64,000 nt of DNA, taken from positions 1,337,549 through 1,401,548 of the forward strand of contig AP024675.1 of the NCBI GenBank assembly GCA_025998875.1, given 5' to 3'. The notes beneath the pieces are model-generated. The model saw only the letters and a list, made by a program, of their open reading frames with translations, did no database searches and had not been told where the DNA came from. This document shows, in pieces, positions 17,822 to 26,288 of the stretch. How positions within the stretch are numbered: the stretch's first letter is position 1; every line of letters begins with the position of its first letter. A program made the translations under genes and the position numbers. The stretch is from Bacteroidota bacterium (GTDB lineage Bacteria > Bacteroidota > Rhodothermia > JANXDC01).

Positions 17822-18279
17822 CTGCCTTCCAGCGCTTCCCGTACCAGTCGCTGCACTCGGCTTCCATCGGCCCGTCCCCGAAGGCGTGGCATGATTGTGC
17901 TCATTACCCGGCCCAGATCCCCGGGTCCGGAAGCGCCCAGCTCGGCGATCACCGACTGGATGAAGGCGCGAAGCTCTTCTTCCGATAGCGGCTGGGGAAG
18001 GTAGGATTCGATGATGGCCAGCTCTCGTCGCTCTCGCTCAGCCAGATCCATGCGGCCTGCGGCTTCAAACTGGGCAATGGCTTCGCGGCGTTTCTTGGCC
18101 TGCCGCTGCAGCACTTCGAGCACCAGTTCGTCGGGAAAATCCGTCCGGCTTCGATAGCCCTTCGCAATGGCCTGCTCCATGAGCTCAGCCCGGATGAGAC
18201 GCAACGTATCGAGTCGGATCATGTCCTGCTGGCGCATGGCCTCCTTGAGATCCGTCTGCAGGCGCTCGGAAAGCCTCAT
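17818..18279 (-). CDS. yqeY: GatB/YqeY domain protein
   Basis: 153 residues, the whole family length: RLQTDLKEAMRQQD at the N-terminus, then KGYRSRTDFPDELVLEVLQRQAKKRREAI, YLPQPLSEEEL and a C-terminal GDLGRVMSTIMPRLRGRADG. YqeY shares the tRNA-binding tail domain of GatB (amidotransferase) and is thought to act on tRNA or amino-acyl-tRNA metabolism; the exact role is unknown. The ATG at 18279 is chosen because it follows GAGGAG and a promoter-like box; a longer frame start at 18357 is rejected. It is coupled to cvpA. Confidence 0.88.
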   Translation of the reverse strand: MRLSERLQTDLKEAMRQQDMIRLDTLRLIRAELMEQAIAKGYRSRTDFPDELVLEVLQRQAKKRREAIAQFEAAGRMDLAERERRELAIIESYLPQPLSEEELRAFIQSVIAELGASGPGDLGRVMSTIMPRLRGRADGSRVQRLVREALEGR

Positions 18280-18308
18280 CGCCCCGTCTCCTCTTCTTCC
18301 GATCTGTG

Positions 18309-18320
18309 CAAATATATTCG
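18309..18320. promoter_or_regulatory. Overlapping divergent -7 boxes between yqeY and the phospholipase D gene
   Basis: The minus strand reads TATATTTG (18316 down to 18309), a perfect TAnnTTTG box about 30 nt before the yqeY start. The plus strand reads TATATTCG at 18313-18320, a one-mismatch box facing the phospholipase D gene. The two boxes overlap, so divergent initiation could be mutually exclusive. No clear -33 TTTG is visible for either. Confidence 0.45.
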
Positions 18321-18374
18321 CACACCCGCCAAGCACCAGCCGGAAGGCAGATGCCAATTTCGGAGCGAAAACGG

Positions 18375-20018
18375 ATGCGTCGCGTGCTTCTTCTGCTGCT
18401 GCTGTTGCCCCTTGTGGCCCGGGCGCAGGTCTTTGTCCGCGAACCGGAGGAAGTGGCCTGGGGGGAGGATCGGATCCGCATCCGGTGGGTTACCGACCAA
18501 CCCGTCGAAGCTCGTCTCCAGTATGGGCGCACGGAGGCCCTCGAGCTGGGCGAACAGATCGTGCCTGCTTCGGGCACCGAGGTTCAGGTCGAGCTTCAGG
18601 GGCTCAATCCGGCCACGATTTACTGGGTGGCCGTCGCGCTGCAAGGGGGGGCGCGCTTCGGGCCCTGGCCCGTGATCACGGCCTCTAGGTCGAGCGCCCA
18701 GGTGCGCGCTTTTTTTACCTGCTCCGTGGACCCATCGGCGGTTCCGGGTCCAGGGGCCGAGGGGGAGGCGAACCTGCTGAGCTTCCTGCTGGAGCGCATC
18801 CGCGCTGCGCGCGCCTCGATCGATGTGGCCATCTACAGTTTCGGAGATGAGGGCGGCATCGAAGCGCTCGTTGATGCCCTCATTGAAGCGCATCGGCGAG
18901 GGGTGCGCGTGCGTCTGATCACGGAAGATCGAGCCGGAATATCCACCGGGGTGGGCCGGTTGCGCGCCGCCGGCCTGCCCGTATCGGCCGACAACGTGGG
19001 GGCAAACGACGGATCGGGCCTCATGCACCACAAGTTCGCCGTTTTTGACTACCTCACCCCGGATCCGCTGGACGACTGGGTTCTGCTGGGCTCCTGGAAC
19101 TGGACCCGACAGCAGACCTGGACGGATTGCCAGAACGTGCTCTGGGTGCAGGATCAGGCGCTGGCCGCCGTGTTTGTGCAGGAGTTTGAGGAGATGTGGG
19201 GCTCTTCCGGTCCTGTGCCCGATCCGGAGCAAGCCCGCTTTGCCGTGCGCAAACGCGATAATACCCCCCACCGGTTGCGCGTCGGCTCCCGCCGGGTGGA
19301 GGTCTACTTCAGCCCTTCCGATAGCACAGCCCGTGCTCTTGGCCGGCTGCTTGCCGGAACCGAACGGGCGCTCTATGTGGCCATGAGCACCTTTACGCAC
19401 GGAGGGCTGGCCAACACGTTGCTTGAACGCCTGCGTGCCGGGGTGGACGTGCGCGTGATTCTGGATAACCCCACGGCGACCGGCTCCCAGTACGGCTTTC
19501 TGCAAGCAGGCGGGGTGGAAACCCGGGTCTGGCCCTTTTCTCCGGGTCGCCTGTTGCACCATAAATACGCTATCCTGGACAACCGCGTCGTCGTGACCGG
19601 ATCGTTCAACTGGACGTTTTCGGCCGACAGGCGCAACGACGAGCACTTGGTCGTGTTCTTTGATACAGACCTGGCCAGCATGTTCCTTCAGGAATGGGCC
19701 GCCCGATATCGCGAGGTGGGGGGTAGTCGTCCCCTGACCTGGCTGGGATCGAGCCCCGATCCGGGGCCGGATTTGCACGGGCCGCGACTGTTTCCGCAAC
19801 CGGCCGACGCAGACGGGGTGATGGTGGCCTGGGACTATGAGGGACCCGTGCAGGTGGACATTTATTCCATCACGGGCCGGCGTTTGTGGTCGGCCACTTT
19901 CCGGGCCCTGGCGCCCCGGTGGCGGTTGCCCTTTCCGAAACTTCTCCCGGGTGTTTACGGAATTACGTTCTCCACCCCCACGGGGATGTGGCGAAGGCTG
20001 CTCTGGGTGCGATTTTGA
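18375..20018 (+). CDS. Secreted phospholipase D-like protein with T9SS-type C-terminal sorting domain
   Basis: 547 residues. Signal peptide MRRVLLLLLLLPLVARAQ, then a fibronectin-type-III-like domain (about 20-110: IRIRWVTDQPVEARLQYG), then two HKD half-sites: MHHKFAVFD with GSWNWT, and LHHKYAILD with GSFNWT. Two HxK motifs make one phosphodiesterase active site, so hydrolysis of a phosphodiester (lipid or nucleic acid) outside the cell is likely. The last 80 residues (VQVDIYSITGRRLWS..., LLPGVYGITF) match the T9SS C-terminal sorting domain pattern, predicting export across the outer membrane and surface attachment. The ATG at 18375 begins the signal peptide. Confidence 0.83.
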   Translation: MRRVLLLLLLLPLVARAQVFVREPEEVAWGEDRIRIRWVTDQPVEARLQYGRTEALELGEQIVPASGTEVQVELQGLNPATIYWVAVALQGGARFGPWPVITASRSSAQVRAFFTCSVDPSAVPGPGAEGEANLLSFLLERIRAARASIDVAIYSFGDEGGIEALVDALIEAHRRGVRVRLITEDRAGISTGVGRLRAAGLPVSADNVGANDGSGLMHHKFAVFDYLTPDPLDDWVLLGSWNWTRQQTWTDCQNVLWVQDQALAAVFVQEFEEMWGSSGPVPDPEQARFAVRKRDNTPHRLRVGSRRVEVYFSPSDSTARALGRLLAGTERALYVAMSTFTHGGLANTLLERLRAGVDVRVILDNPTATGSQYGFLQAGGVETRVWPFSPGRLLHHKYAILDNRVVVTGSFNWTFSADRRNDEHLVVFFDTDLASMFLQEWAARYREVGGSRPLTWLGSSPDPGPDLHGPRLFPQPADADGVMVAWDYEGPVQVDIYSITGRRLWSATFRALAPRWRLPFPKLLPGVYGITFSTPTGMWRRLLWVRF

Positions 20019-20086
20019 AGGGGGCATAAGGGGTGGCATGTTTGTTGACTTTGGGATACTTCGAAGGTAGTGGAAAGGATGCCCCC

Positions 20087-20248
20087 ATGACTACCGCCCT
20101 GCTGGTTGCCGTGATCGTGAGCGTGCTCTATGTATACGGAATCCTGCTCAGCATCCTGGCCAATGTCCCCGTAAGGCGGCACCCGCGCCAGGGGATGGCC
20201 TGTTATGGTCAGGAGCTGACCCGGATTCGGGAGTTTCAGTACAACTAG
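20087..20248 (+). CDS. Small single-pass membrane protein
   Basis: 53 residues: a hydrophobic helix (MTTALLVAVIVSVLYVYGILL, residues 1-21), then a short basic and polar tail ending REFQYN. AGGA lies 6 nt before the ATG at 20087. It sits between the phospholipase D gene and a strong hairpin. No function can be assigned. Confidence 0.5.
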   Translation: MTTALLVAVIVSVLYVYGILLSILANVPVRRHPRQGMACYGQELTRIREFQYN

Positions 20249-20278
20249 TAGAGCACCGGCGCCGACATGCGTGCCCTC

Positions 20279-20316
20279 CCGCCGGCGGGCTCCCGGGGAT
20301 CGGAGCCCGCCGGCGG
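20279..20316. terminator. Strong hairpin between convergent genes (bidirectional terminator)
   Basis: A perfect 15-bp stem (CCGCCGGCGGGCTCC at 20279-20293 with its complement at 20302-20316) and an 8-nt loop lie between a plus-strand gene ending at 20248 and a minus-strand gene ending at 20321. The plus side is followed by the weak T-rich GTTTGTT. It probably serves both directions. Confidence 0.65.
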
Positions 20317-20320
20317 TTTG

Positions 20321-22951
20321 TTACCAGCCCCCTGTCCAGAAGATCGCATTGAAGAGAAAGCCCTCCGTACCGCGCCAGAAGAGCCGGAAGAGCGGATCGT
20401 CAGCAAAGAGCACGACCCGACCCCGAGCGTGAAACTCCTCTACTGCGTAGGCGTTGCCCGGAAACCGGGCTTTCGTCTCCTCCCAGGCAAACCCTCCTCG
20501 TACGGGATCTTGAGCGGCAAAGCGTACCGCGTTTCGGCCGGTGCGGGAAGGGGTGAAGATCCACTCCGACTGGATATGCACGACCAGGGGAGCCACAAAG
20601 CCGGCCGAAATGGCCGATAGCGTATCGACCTCCACCACCACGGCGGCCCCCGGGGTGTAGTCGACCGATCCCTCTTCTTCGTCTTCTTCTCCGGATGGCT
20701 TGGGGAGCTTCGCGCCCAGCAGGCGCGTTGTGCTGAGCCCTACGGCCGAGTCCGCTGCCCAGACGGAGGCGCCCTTCAGGGTGATGAGCACGCCTCCCAT
20801 TTCCACAAAGCGGCGCAGCGCCTCCGCGCCGGCTCGGCCCAGCACGCTGGAGTAGCCCTCCGGAGAGCCATGGGGCAGGATGAGCACATCGTAGCGTTGC
20901 AGGGGGATGCGTCCCAGCTGGTCGGCTCGCAGGGCGGTAAACGGATATCCGAGCCGACGTTCGAGCCAGAACCATATGGCCCCGTAGGCTGTGGCGCTGG
21001 TGGGGGCCTCGGTTACCACGGCCAGGCGCGGGGGATGGATTTCGTGCACATCGTTGGAGCCCAGGTCCGGGCCTTCGGGCGTATACGGGGAGGCGGTGCT
21101 CAGCACGCGCACGCCTTCGGCCTGAGCGAGGCTATCAAGCAGCCGTTCCAGTTCCAGATGGGTATTGCGTTCTACGCGCACGACGGCTGTTCCTGAGGGC
21201 AGGGCAACCCCTTCGGCCGTGGTAAATGCCTTGCGCGCCACGGCCAGCCGTATCCCCCGGCGCAGAAGCTGAGCCACCAGGCGCCGGCCTCCTTCCTGGT
21301 CGGTGCGGATCAGGTAAGCGAATACGGGCTTGTGGCGTTCCACTCCGCCTTGTAGGGCGGGCAGTTCCTGCATCAGCTCGTAAGGACCCGCGGGCACGTC
21401 TTCCGTCCAGTAGGCCAGCAGCCCGTAGGCCACGGGCAGCGACCAGAAGTTCGTGTCGTAAAAGCCCAGGGGTTCGCGGGGCACCCGGGGAGGCTGGCTC
21501 CGGTTGTAATCGCGGGCCTGACGGGCCTGGGATACAAAAAGGGGGTCCAGGGGTACATCCGGCTCCAGCAGGGCGCGGATCAGGCGAGCCTGCGGTTGCC
21601 GGAAGAGAACAAGGAAGCTGCCTTCGGGGAAACTCATGCGTCGGGGGGTGGGGTTGAGAAAATCCCGGGCTCGCTGGCTGGTGAGCGCCCCCCGGGCCTG
21701 GCGGATTTCGATATCGTGCATCCGGAGTAGTTCCAGAAAAGCCCGCAAGCGGTGGGGATCCTGATCCGGGGGGAGAAGGAGCGCTTTGTAGCGGGCTTTT
21801 TCCGATTCCATCATCCCCGAGGCGAAGAAACGGTAGTAGTCGCTCAGCACCTCTTCTCGATGCCGGGCCAGGAGCTCCAGCATGCTCCAGGAAGCCACCA
21901 CGTGTCGGTCGATAGCCTCGCGGAAGGTCACAATCGTCCCGTCTTCCCGTTCCCAGCGCAGGCCCTTGCGTCCTCCTCCGTCGGTCTCGAAGGTCATCCC
22001 GATGGCGCCGTTGAGCGCAGGATAGCTGTCCCAGTAGCCCGGATAGTGCAGATCGAAGACCTCGGCGGTAAAGGCCGCCCATCCGCGGCGGCCGAATTCC
22101 CGGGCCGTTTCCTCTCCGAAGCGCTGAGCCCACCGGACCGTGGAGGCCGGTACATGGGGGTTGACCGGAATCGCATACGGGGGAAAGAACATGTTCTTCG
22201 TTTCCCCGTGATGGTCGATGAAGAGGTGGGGTTTCCAGCGGTGGAATTGCTCCAGTATGAAGCGCGTCTCCTGCTGGGTGGCGGCGAAGGCGTCCCGGTT
22301 CAGATCGATCTGGTAGTGGTTGTTGTTCGTGCTCATGCGCCAGTCCCCCTGATGCTCCTGCGCCCAGGGGTCGGCCGTGCCCTCCGGGCCGACCAGGGAG
22401 GCCCGGAACCAGGCCACGTAGCGCTCGTGGCTGTCGGGGTTGTGGGCCAGGTTGAGCAATACGACCACATGGCGTCGGATGGCCCGCGCGGCCGAATCCG
22501 TCCGGGCTGTGAGTTGCCAGAGCAACTCCAGGCCTGCCTCGAAGGCGGCCGATTCATTTCCGTCGTTGGCGAAATTCAGCCAGGCCACCGCGGGTAGGCC
22601 CTCCAGCCGGGCCTTCGGTTCTCCTTCCGGGAGGCGATCGGGTGTCCTCAGGCTTTGCCAGCGCGCCCGTAGGTGATCGAGTTGCTCTAGGTTGCGCTCA
22701 TCGGATACGATGGCCAGATACATGGGCCGGCGTTCGTAGGACTGCCCGTAGCGTACCAGACGCACCCGGTGCGGGGCCACCTGGGCAAGGGTGAGCGCGT
22801 AGCGCTCCATGGAGGCGTGATCGGTGACGTAGTGGCCGATCTCATAGCCCAGGATCTGGGCGGGAGGGGGGATGGTCGGATCGACGGTCTGTTGCCCATG
22901 GACCTGCAGGCAGGAAAGTGCGCTCAAGAAAACGGTTATCGCCAGGCGCAT
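20321..22951 (-). CDS. M14-family metallocarboxypeptidase with C-terminal amidotransferase-like domain (exported)
   Basis: 876 residues with a signal peptide (MRLAITVFLSALSCLQVHG). The N-terminal half is an M14 zinc carboxypeptidase fold: FANDGNESAAFEAG where the family has its HxxE zinc motif, LNLAHNPDSHERY, DLNRD, FIDHHGETKN for the third ligand and MTFETDGG for the catalytic Glu region. The usual first zinc His appears as Asp (NDGNE). A C-terminal region has the class I glutamine amidotransferase-like pattern (YDVLILPHGSPEGY..., LRRFVEMGGVLITLKGA). It probably trims peptides in the periplasm or outside. The ATG at 22951 follows AGGAGGTACACCG. It is divergent from the B3/B4 gene. Confidence 0.8.
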   Translation of the reverse strand: MRLAITVFLSALSCLQVHGQQTVDPTIPPPAQILGYEIGHYVTDHASMERYALTLAQVAPHRVRLVRYGQSYERRPMYLAIVSDERNLEQLDHLRARWQSLRTPDRLPEGEPKARLEGLPAVAWLNFANDGNESAAFEAGLELLWQLTARTDSAARAIRRHVVVLLNLAHNPDSHERYVAWFRASLVGPEGTADPWAQEHQGDWRMSTNNNHYQIDLNRDAFAATQQETRFILEQFHRWKPHLFIDHHGETKNMFFPPYAIPVNPHVPASTVRWAQRFGEETAREFGRRGWAAFTAEVFDLHYPGYWDSYPALNGAIGMTFETDGGGRKGLRWEREDGTIVTFREAIDRHVVASWSMLELLARHREEVLSDYYRFFASGMMESEKARYKALLLPPDQDPHRLRAFLELLRMHDIEIRQARGALTSQRARDFLNPTPRRMSFPEGSFLVLFRQPQARLIRALLEPDVPLDPLFVSQARQARDYNRSQPPRVPREPLGFYDTNFWSLPVAYGLLAYWTEDVPAGPYELMQELPALQGGVERHKPVFAYLIRTDQEGGRRLVAQLLRRGIRLAVARKAFTTAEGVALPSGTAVVRVERNTHLELERLLDSLAQAEGVRVLSTASPYTPEGPDLGSNDVHEIHPPRLAVVTEAPTSATAYGAIWFWLERRLGYPFTALRADQLGRIPLQRYDVLILPHGSPEGYSSVLGRAGAEALRRFVEMGGVLITLKGASVWAADSAVGLSTTRLLGAKLPKPSGEEDEEEGSVDYTPGAAVVVEVDTLSAISAGFVAPLVVHIQSEWIFTPSRTGRNAVRFAAQDPVRGGFAWEETKARFPGNAYAVEEFHARGRVVLFADDPLFRLFWRGTEGFLFNAIFWTGGW

Positions 22952-23063
22952 CGGTGTACCTCCTCTGGGATGCGCCGGCAAAATAGTCCTCCGAAAGCGG
23001 GTCCGGCAATCGGGTCTCGAGGGTGTAGTATATTCAGGCCGGGTACCAGCCAGGAGGTATCGT

Positions 23064-23747
23064 ATGCGCATACAGGTGCATGTGCCCAGACCCACGGCCA
23101 TAGGGGCTGTGCGGCTGGAGGGGGTGCGGCCGGATGTTCCCGTTCCGGAACTGGAGGCGCGGCTTCAGAGGCTTCTGGATCGCCTGCAGAGCGAACCCCT
23201 TCCAGAGGAGCTGGAGGCTCGCCGGCAGGCGGTGCGCACGTTGCTTCGCAACGGCCGCTACAAGCCCACCGGACGCGCTAAGCCGGCCAGCGAGTACCTG
23301 CTACGCGAAGCCCAGCAGGGACGCTTCCCTCGCATCAACACCCTTGTAGATGCGGCCAACTACGTAAGCCTGGCCTACATGCTGCCCATCTCCCTATGGG
23401 ATGTGGATCGGGCTGGCTCGGAAGAGTACCGATTCCGCCTCGGGCGTCCCGGAGAACGCTATGTCTTCAACACCTCCGGGCAGGTGCTGGAGCTGGAGGA
23501 TCTGCTCATCGGATGCGCGCTGCGGGATGAAGGGGAGCGTCCGATCATCAGTCCGGTCAAAGACGCGCTGGAGACGAAAACCAGCGGGCAGACGCGTCGA
23601 GTCGGGGTGGCCGTTTACGCTCCCCCGGAAGCGTGTTCGATCGTAGAGGCCCTGCTTCAGGAGCTTGTCGAGCTGCTGGAGCGCACGGGCCCGGAGGTGC
23701 GTCTGCGCGCCTTTCTCTGGCAGGAGAGCCGAGGAGAGGAGGGATAG
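23064..23747 (+). CDS. Free-standing B3/B4 (PheRS beta-like) domain protein
   Basis: 227 residues. The central part (INTLVDAANYVSLAYMLPISLWDVDR, then LRDEGERPIISPVKD) is the B3/B4 fold found in the beta chain of phenylalanyl-tRNA synthetase, where it hydrolyses mischarged Tyr-tRNA-Phe. Free-standing copies occur in many bacteria; trans-editing of misacylated tRNA is a reasonable but unproven role. The start at 23064 is set by AGGAGGTATCGT. TATATTCA at 23029-23036 could be its -7 box. It is followed 3 nt later by spmA. Confidence 0.72.
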   Translation: MRIQVHVPRPTAIGAVRLEGVRPDVPVPELEARLQRLLDRLQSEPLPEELEARRQAVRTLLRNGRYKPTGRAKPASEYLLREAQQGRFPRINTLVDAANYVSLAYMLPISLWDVDRAGSEEYRFRLGRPGERYVFNTSGQVLELEDLLIGCALRDEGERPIISPVKDALETKTSGQTRRVGVAVYAPPEACSIVEALLQELVELLERTGPEVRLRAFLWQESRGEEG

Positions 23748-23750
23748 CCC

Positions 23751-24713
23751 ATGCTCAACTATATCTGGGCGGGTCTGATCATCCTGAGCCTGTTTTTTGC
23801 CGTCAGGAGCGATCTGGAAGACGAACGCCGCAATCGATTTCGAAACGGGTTGCCGTTTCCTCTGCGGATCGAGCTCGATGGGCCCTACCACCCGGAGGCC
23901 TCCATCCTGACCGGAACGGCGGTGATTTCCGGTTCCCATTTTGCCGCCTTTTACGGGGAACCGGTTGCGGAAAGAGAGCTGCGCTATCCGGTCCGGTTGC
24001 TGCGTCTCGGAGGGCAGACGGAGATACGCCTGCTGGTGGGGCCTTCGGCACCGGGGCCGTGGGAGGTGGCGCGTACGATGCACAATCCACGCACCCAGGA
24101 TGAGATCCGGGGTCGGCTGCGGCGTCTACGTCTTTTCGGTGATCGCGAGCTGGAGGCTGAGGCGGTCTGGAATCCCGTGCGCTTCGTCAAGGTTCGGGCC
24201 GTGGCGCAGGCGGCCCTGGATCTGGCCGATACGGCCGTCGAGGTCGCCCTGGGCCTGATCGGGGTTATGGCCCTCTGGCTGGGCCTGCTCCGGATCGCGG
24301 AGTCGGGGGGGATTATTCGTCTTCTCGTACGGGGGGTCGAGCCCCTGTTACGCCCCCTCTTTCCCAATCTGCCCAGGGGGCATCCGGCGTTGGGTGCCAT
24401 TGCGCTCAACATCACGGCCAACATACTGGGTCTGGGCAATGCGGCCACCCCTATGGGGATCAAGGCCATGGAGGAGCTCCAGAAGCTCAATCCCCGCCCC
24501 GAGGTGGCCACGCACGCCATGTGCATGTTTCTGGCCATCAACACTTCGAGCGTGCAGCTCCTGCCCCCGGCCACGCTGGTGGCCCTGATGGGGCTCGGGA
24601 TCGGGGAGCTCATGCTGCCCATCACGCTGGCCACGCTCTGTTCCACGCTCGTCGGCATTGCGGCGGCCTGGACGTTTGCCCGGCTCAAGCCGTGGCGGGA
24701 TGAGCACATATAA
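23751..24713 (+). CDS. spmA: SpmA-like nucleoside-recognition (Gate domain) membrane protein with inserted domain
   Basis: 320 residues. An N-terminal helix MLNYIWAGLIILSLFFAV is followed by an unusual soluble insert of about 130 residues (24-160), then ALDLADTAVEVALGLIGVMALWLGL and the SpmA core with LNITANILGLGNAATPMGIKAM and AMCMFLAINTSSVQLLPP. SpmA/SpmB form Gate-domain membrane pairs first known from Bacillus spore dehydration; here, in a non-sporulating background, the substrate is unknown. It is paired with spmB 12 nt downstream. Confidence 0.82.
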   Translation: MLNYIWAGLIILSLFFAVRSDLEDERRNRFRNGLPFPLRIELDGPYHPEASILTGTAVISGSHFAAFYGEPVAERELRYPVRLLRLGGQTEIRLLVGPSAPGPWEVARTMHNPRTQDEIRGRLRRLRLFGDRELEAEAVWNPVRFVKVRAVAQAALDLADTAVEVALGLIGVMALWLGLLRIAESGGIIRLLVRGVEPLLRPLFPNLPRGHPALGAIALNITANILGLGNAATPMGIKAMEELQKLNPRPEVATHAMCMFLAINTSSVQLLPPATLVALMGLGIGELMLPITLATLCSTLVGIAAAWTFARLKPWRDEHI

Positions 24714-24725
24714 GGAGGGAATTCG

Positions 24726-25253
24726 ATGGACTGGATGGCATACACCGTCTTTGTCTTGCCCGTGCTCATCGTGGGCATCCCGCTCTGGGGGCTTTTCCGG
24801 GGGGTGAAGGTCTATGAGGAGTTTGTCGAAGGGGCGCGGGAGGGTTTCGAGGTGGCCGTGCGCATCATCCCGTATCTGGTGGCCATCTTGTTTGCGATCG
24901 GAATGTTCCGGGCCTCCGGAGCCATGGAGTGGACGGTCGAGGCGCTGGGTCCTCTGCTGCGCGCTATAGGCTTTCCGCCCGAGGTCCTGCCCATGGCCAT
25001 CATTCGGCCCCTGACGGGGAGCGGATCGGTGGGGGTGTTGGCCGATATGATTCGCACCTATGGAGAGGACTCGCTTGTTGTGAAGATGGCCGCCACCCTG
25101 TTCGGCTCTACGGAGACGACCTTCTACGTGATCGCTGTCTATTTCGGAGCGGTTTCTGTGCGCAAGACGCGCTACGCCGTGGCGGCCGGTCTGCTGGCCG
25201 ATCTAGCCGGGGTGATTGCCTCGGTGGCCATCTGCTCCTGGCTCTTCGGGTAG
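24726..25253 (+). CDS. spmB: SpmB-like nucleoside-recognition (Gate domain) membrane protein
   Basis: 175 residues with about five membrane helices. Family motifs: VAVRIIPYLVAILFAIGMFRASGAM, MAIIRPLTGSGSVGVLADMI, TLFGSTETTFYVIAVYFGAV. It should form a heteromeric membrane unit with the SpmA-like protein. AAGGAGGG precedes the ATG. A perfect 9-bp hairpin (25261-25282) with a distant T-run follows and may partly terminate the transcript. Confidence 0.85.
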   Translation: MDWMAYTVFVLPVLIVGIPLWGLFRGVKVYEEFVEGAREGFEVAVRIIPYLVAILFAIGMFRASGAMEWTVEALGPLLRAIGFPPEVLPMAIIRPLTGSGSVGVLADMIRTYGEDSLVVKMAATLFGSTETTFYVIAVYFGAVSVRKTRYAVAAGLLADLAGVIASVAICSWLFG

Positions 25254-25327
25254 AGATGGGCCGCTCTGGCGCCCCAGAGCGGGGCCGCGTATTTTTCCCC
25301 CGCGAGTTTCCTACGGGGAGGTGCACC

Positions 25328-26077
25328 ATGCGCAGACTGGGTTTTCTCTGGATCCTGCTCGGGGTGGTTTCGGGTGCCGGGGCGCAGTCGGTCTCCGAGC
25401 TCCTGGCGCGGGCCGATGGGCTGCGGGCGGAGGGGCGCTTTGCCCAGGTACTGCCCCTTCTGGAGCAGGCCCAGCGCCTGGAGCCCCGCAACGCGGAGGT
25501 GCTCTGGCGGCTGGCCCGGGCCAAGGTCGATCTGGGGGAACAAGCCCCCGACCGGAGTACGCAGAAGAGGCTCTACACAGAAGCCCTGGAGCATGCCCGG
25601 GCGGCCGTGGCGGCTGACGAGCGCAATGCCAACGCGTACAAGTACGTGGCCATCGCCGCCGGACGGGTGGGGCTTATTTCCGATACCCGCACGAAGGTGG
25701 AGCTCTCCCGTCAGGTCAAGGAAAACATCGAGCGGGCGCTTGTGCTCAACCCCGCCGATGATGACGCCTATCACGTGCTGGGACGCTGGCATCATGAGGT
25801 GGCCAGCCTGGGTTTTGTGGCCCGGACGATCGTACGTCTGGTCTACGGCGGGTTGCCGGAGGCCTCTTACGAGAAGGCCGTGGAAAACTTCCAGCGGGCC
25901 CTGCGCATCCGGGATGCCATCCGGCACCGGGTGGAGCTGGCCCGAAGCCTGATCGCCCTGGGACGCAAATCGGAAGCCCGGGCTGTCCTGGAGCAGGCCC
26001 TCAGTATGCAGGCGGCGGACGTCAAGGATCAGGATTATCGCGCCCAGGCCCGGGAGTTGCTCAAAAAGGTCGATTAG
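25328..26077 (+). CDS. Exported TPR protein related to eukaryotic RMDN (regulator of microtubule dynamics) proteins
   Basis: 249 residues with a signal peptide (MRRLGFLWILLGVVSGAGAQ) and an all-helical TPR body. The run ANAYKYVAIAAGRVG, VKENIERALVLNPADDDAYH, LGRWHHEVASLGFVARTIVR and LPEASYEKAVENFQRA lines up, segment by segment, with the C-terminal half of vertebrate RMDN1-3 as I recall it (IKEHFEKAIELNPKD, HLMGIWCY, PPSSTYEKAL). The signal peptide predicts a periplasmic location. Function in bacteria is not known. The ATG at 25328 follows GGGAGGTGCACC. It comes after spmB with a hairpin between. Confidence 0.72.
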   Translation: MRRLGFLWILLGVVSGAGAQSVSELLARADGLRAEGRFAQVLPLLEQAQRLEPRNAEVLWRLARAKVDLGEQAPDRSTQKRLYTEALEHARAAVAADERNANAYKYVAIAAGRVGLISDTRTKVELSRQVKENIERALVLNPADDDAYHVLGRWHHEVASLGFVARTIVRLVYGGLPEASYEKAVENFQRALRIRDAIRHRVELARSLIALGRKSEARAVLEQALSMQAADVKDQDYRAQARELLKKVD

Positions 26078-26288
26078 CCGGAATCGGCTCTTCTTATGGC
26101 GCAACCCCGGAACTCCGCCGCGGGCGCGGAAATGCCGCTCGAGCAGCAAACCGCAGGCGGATGGAACCGCTCCGCAGCCAGGACGCTCGCCCCTTTCGTG
26201 CCGGTAAGGCCGGATTCGGCCCTCCTGTAGGCCGAGGCGGTTTCTGTGGGGATCGGGTGATGCGCACGAAGACGCATCCGCTCTGGCG

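Noticed and set aside
26078-26288. Possible riboswitch before the glycerophosphodiesterase gene
   Set aside because: Repeated GGCCG-type pairs occur, but I could not match any conserved aptamer core.
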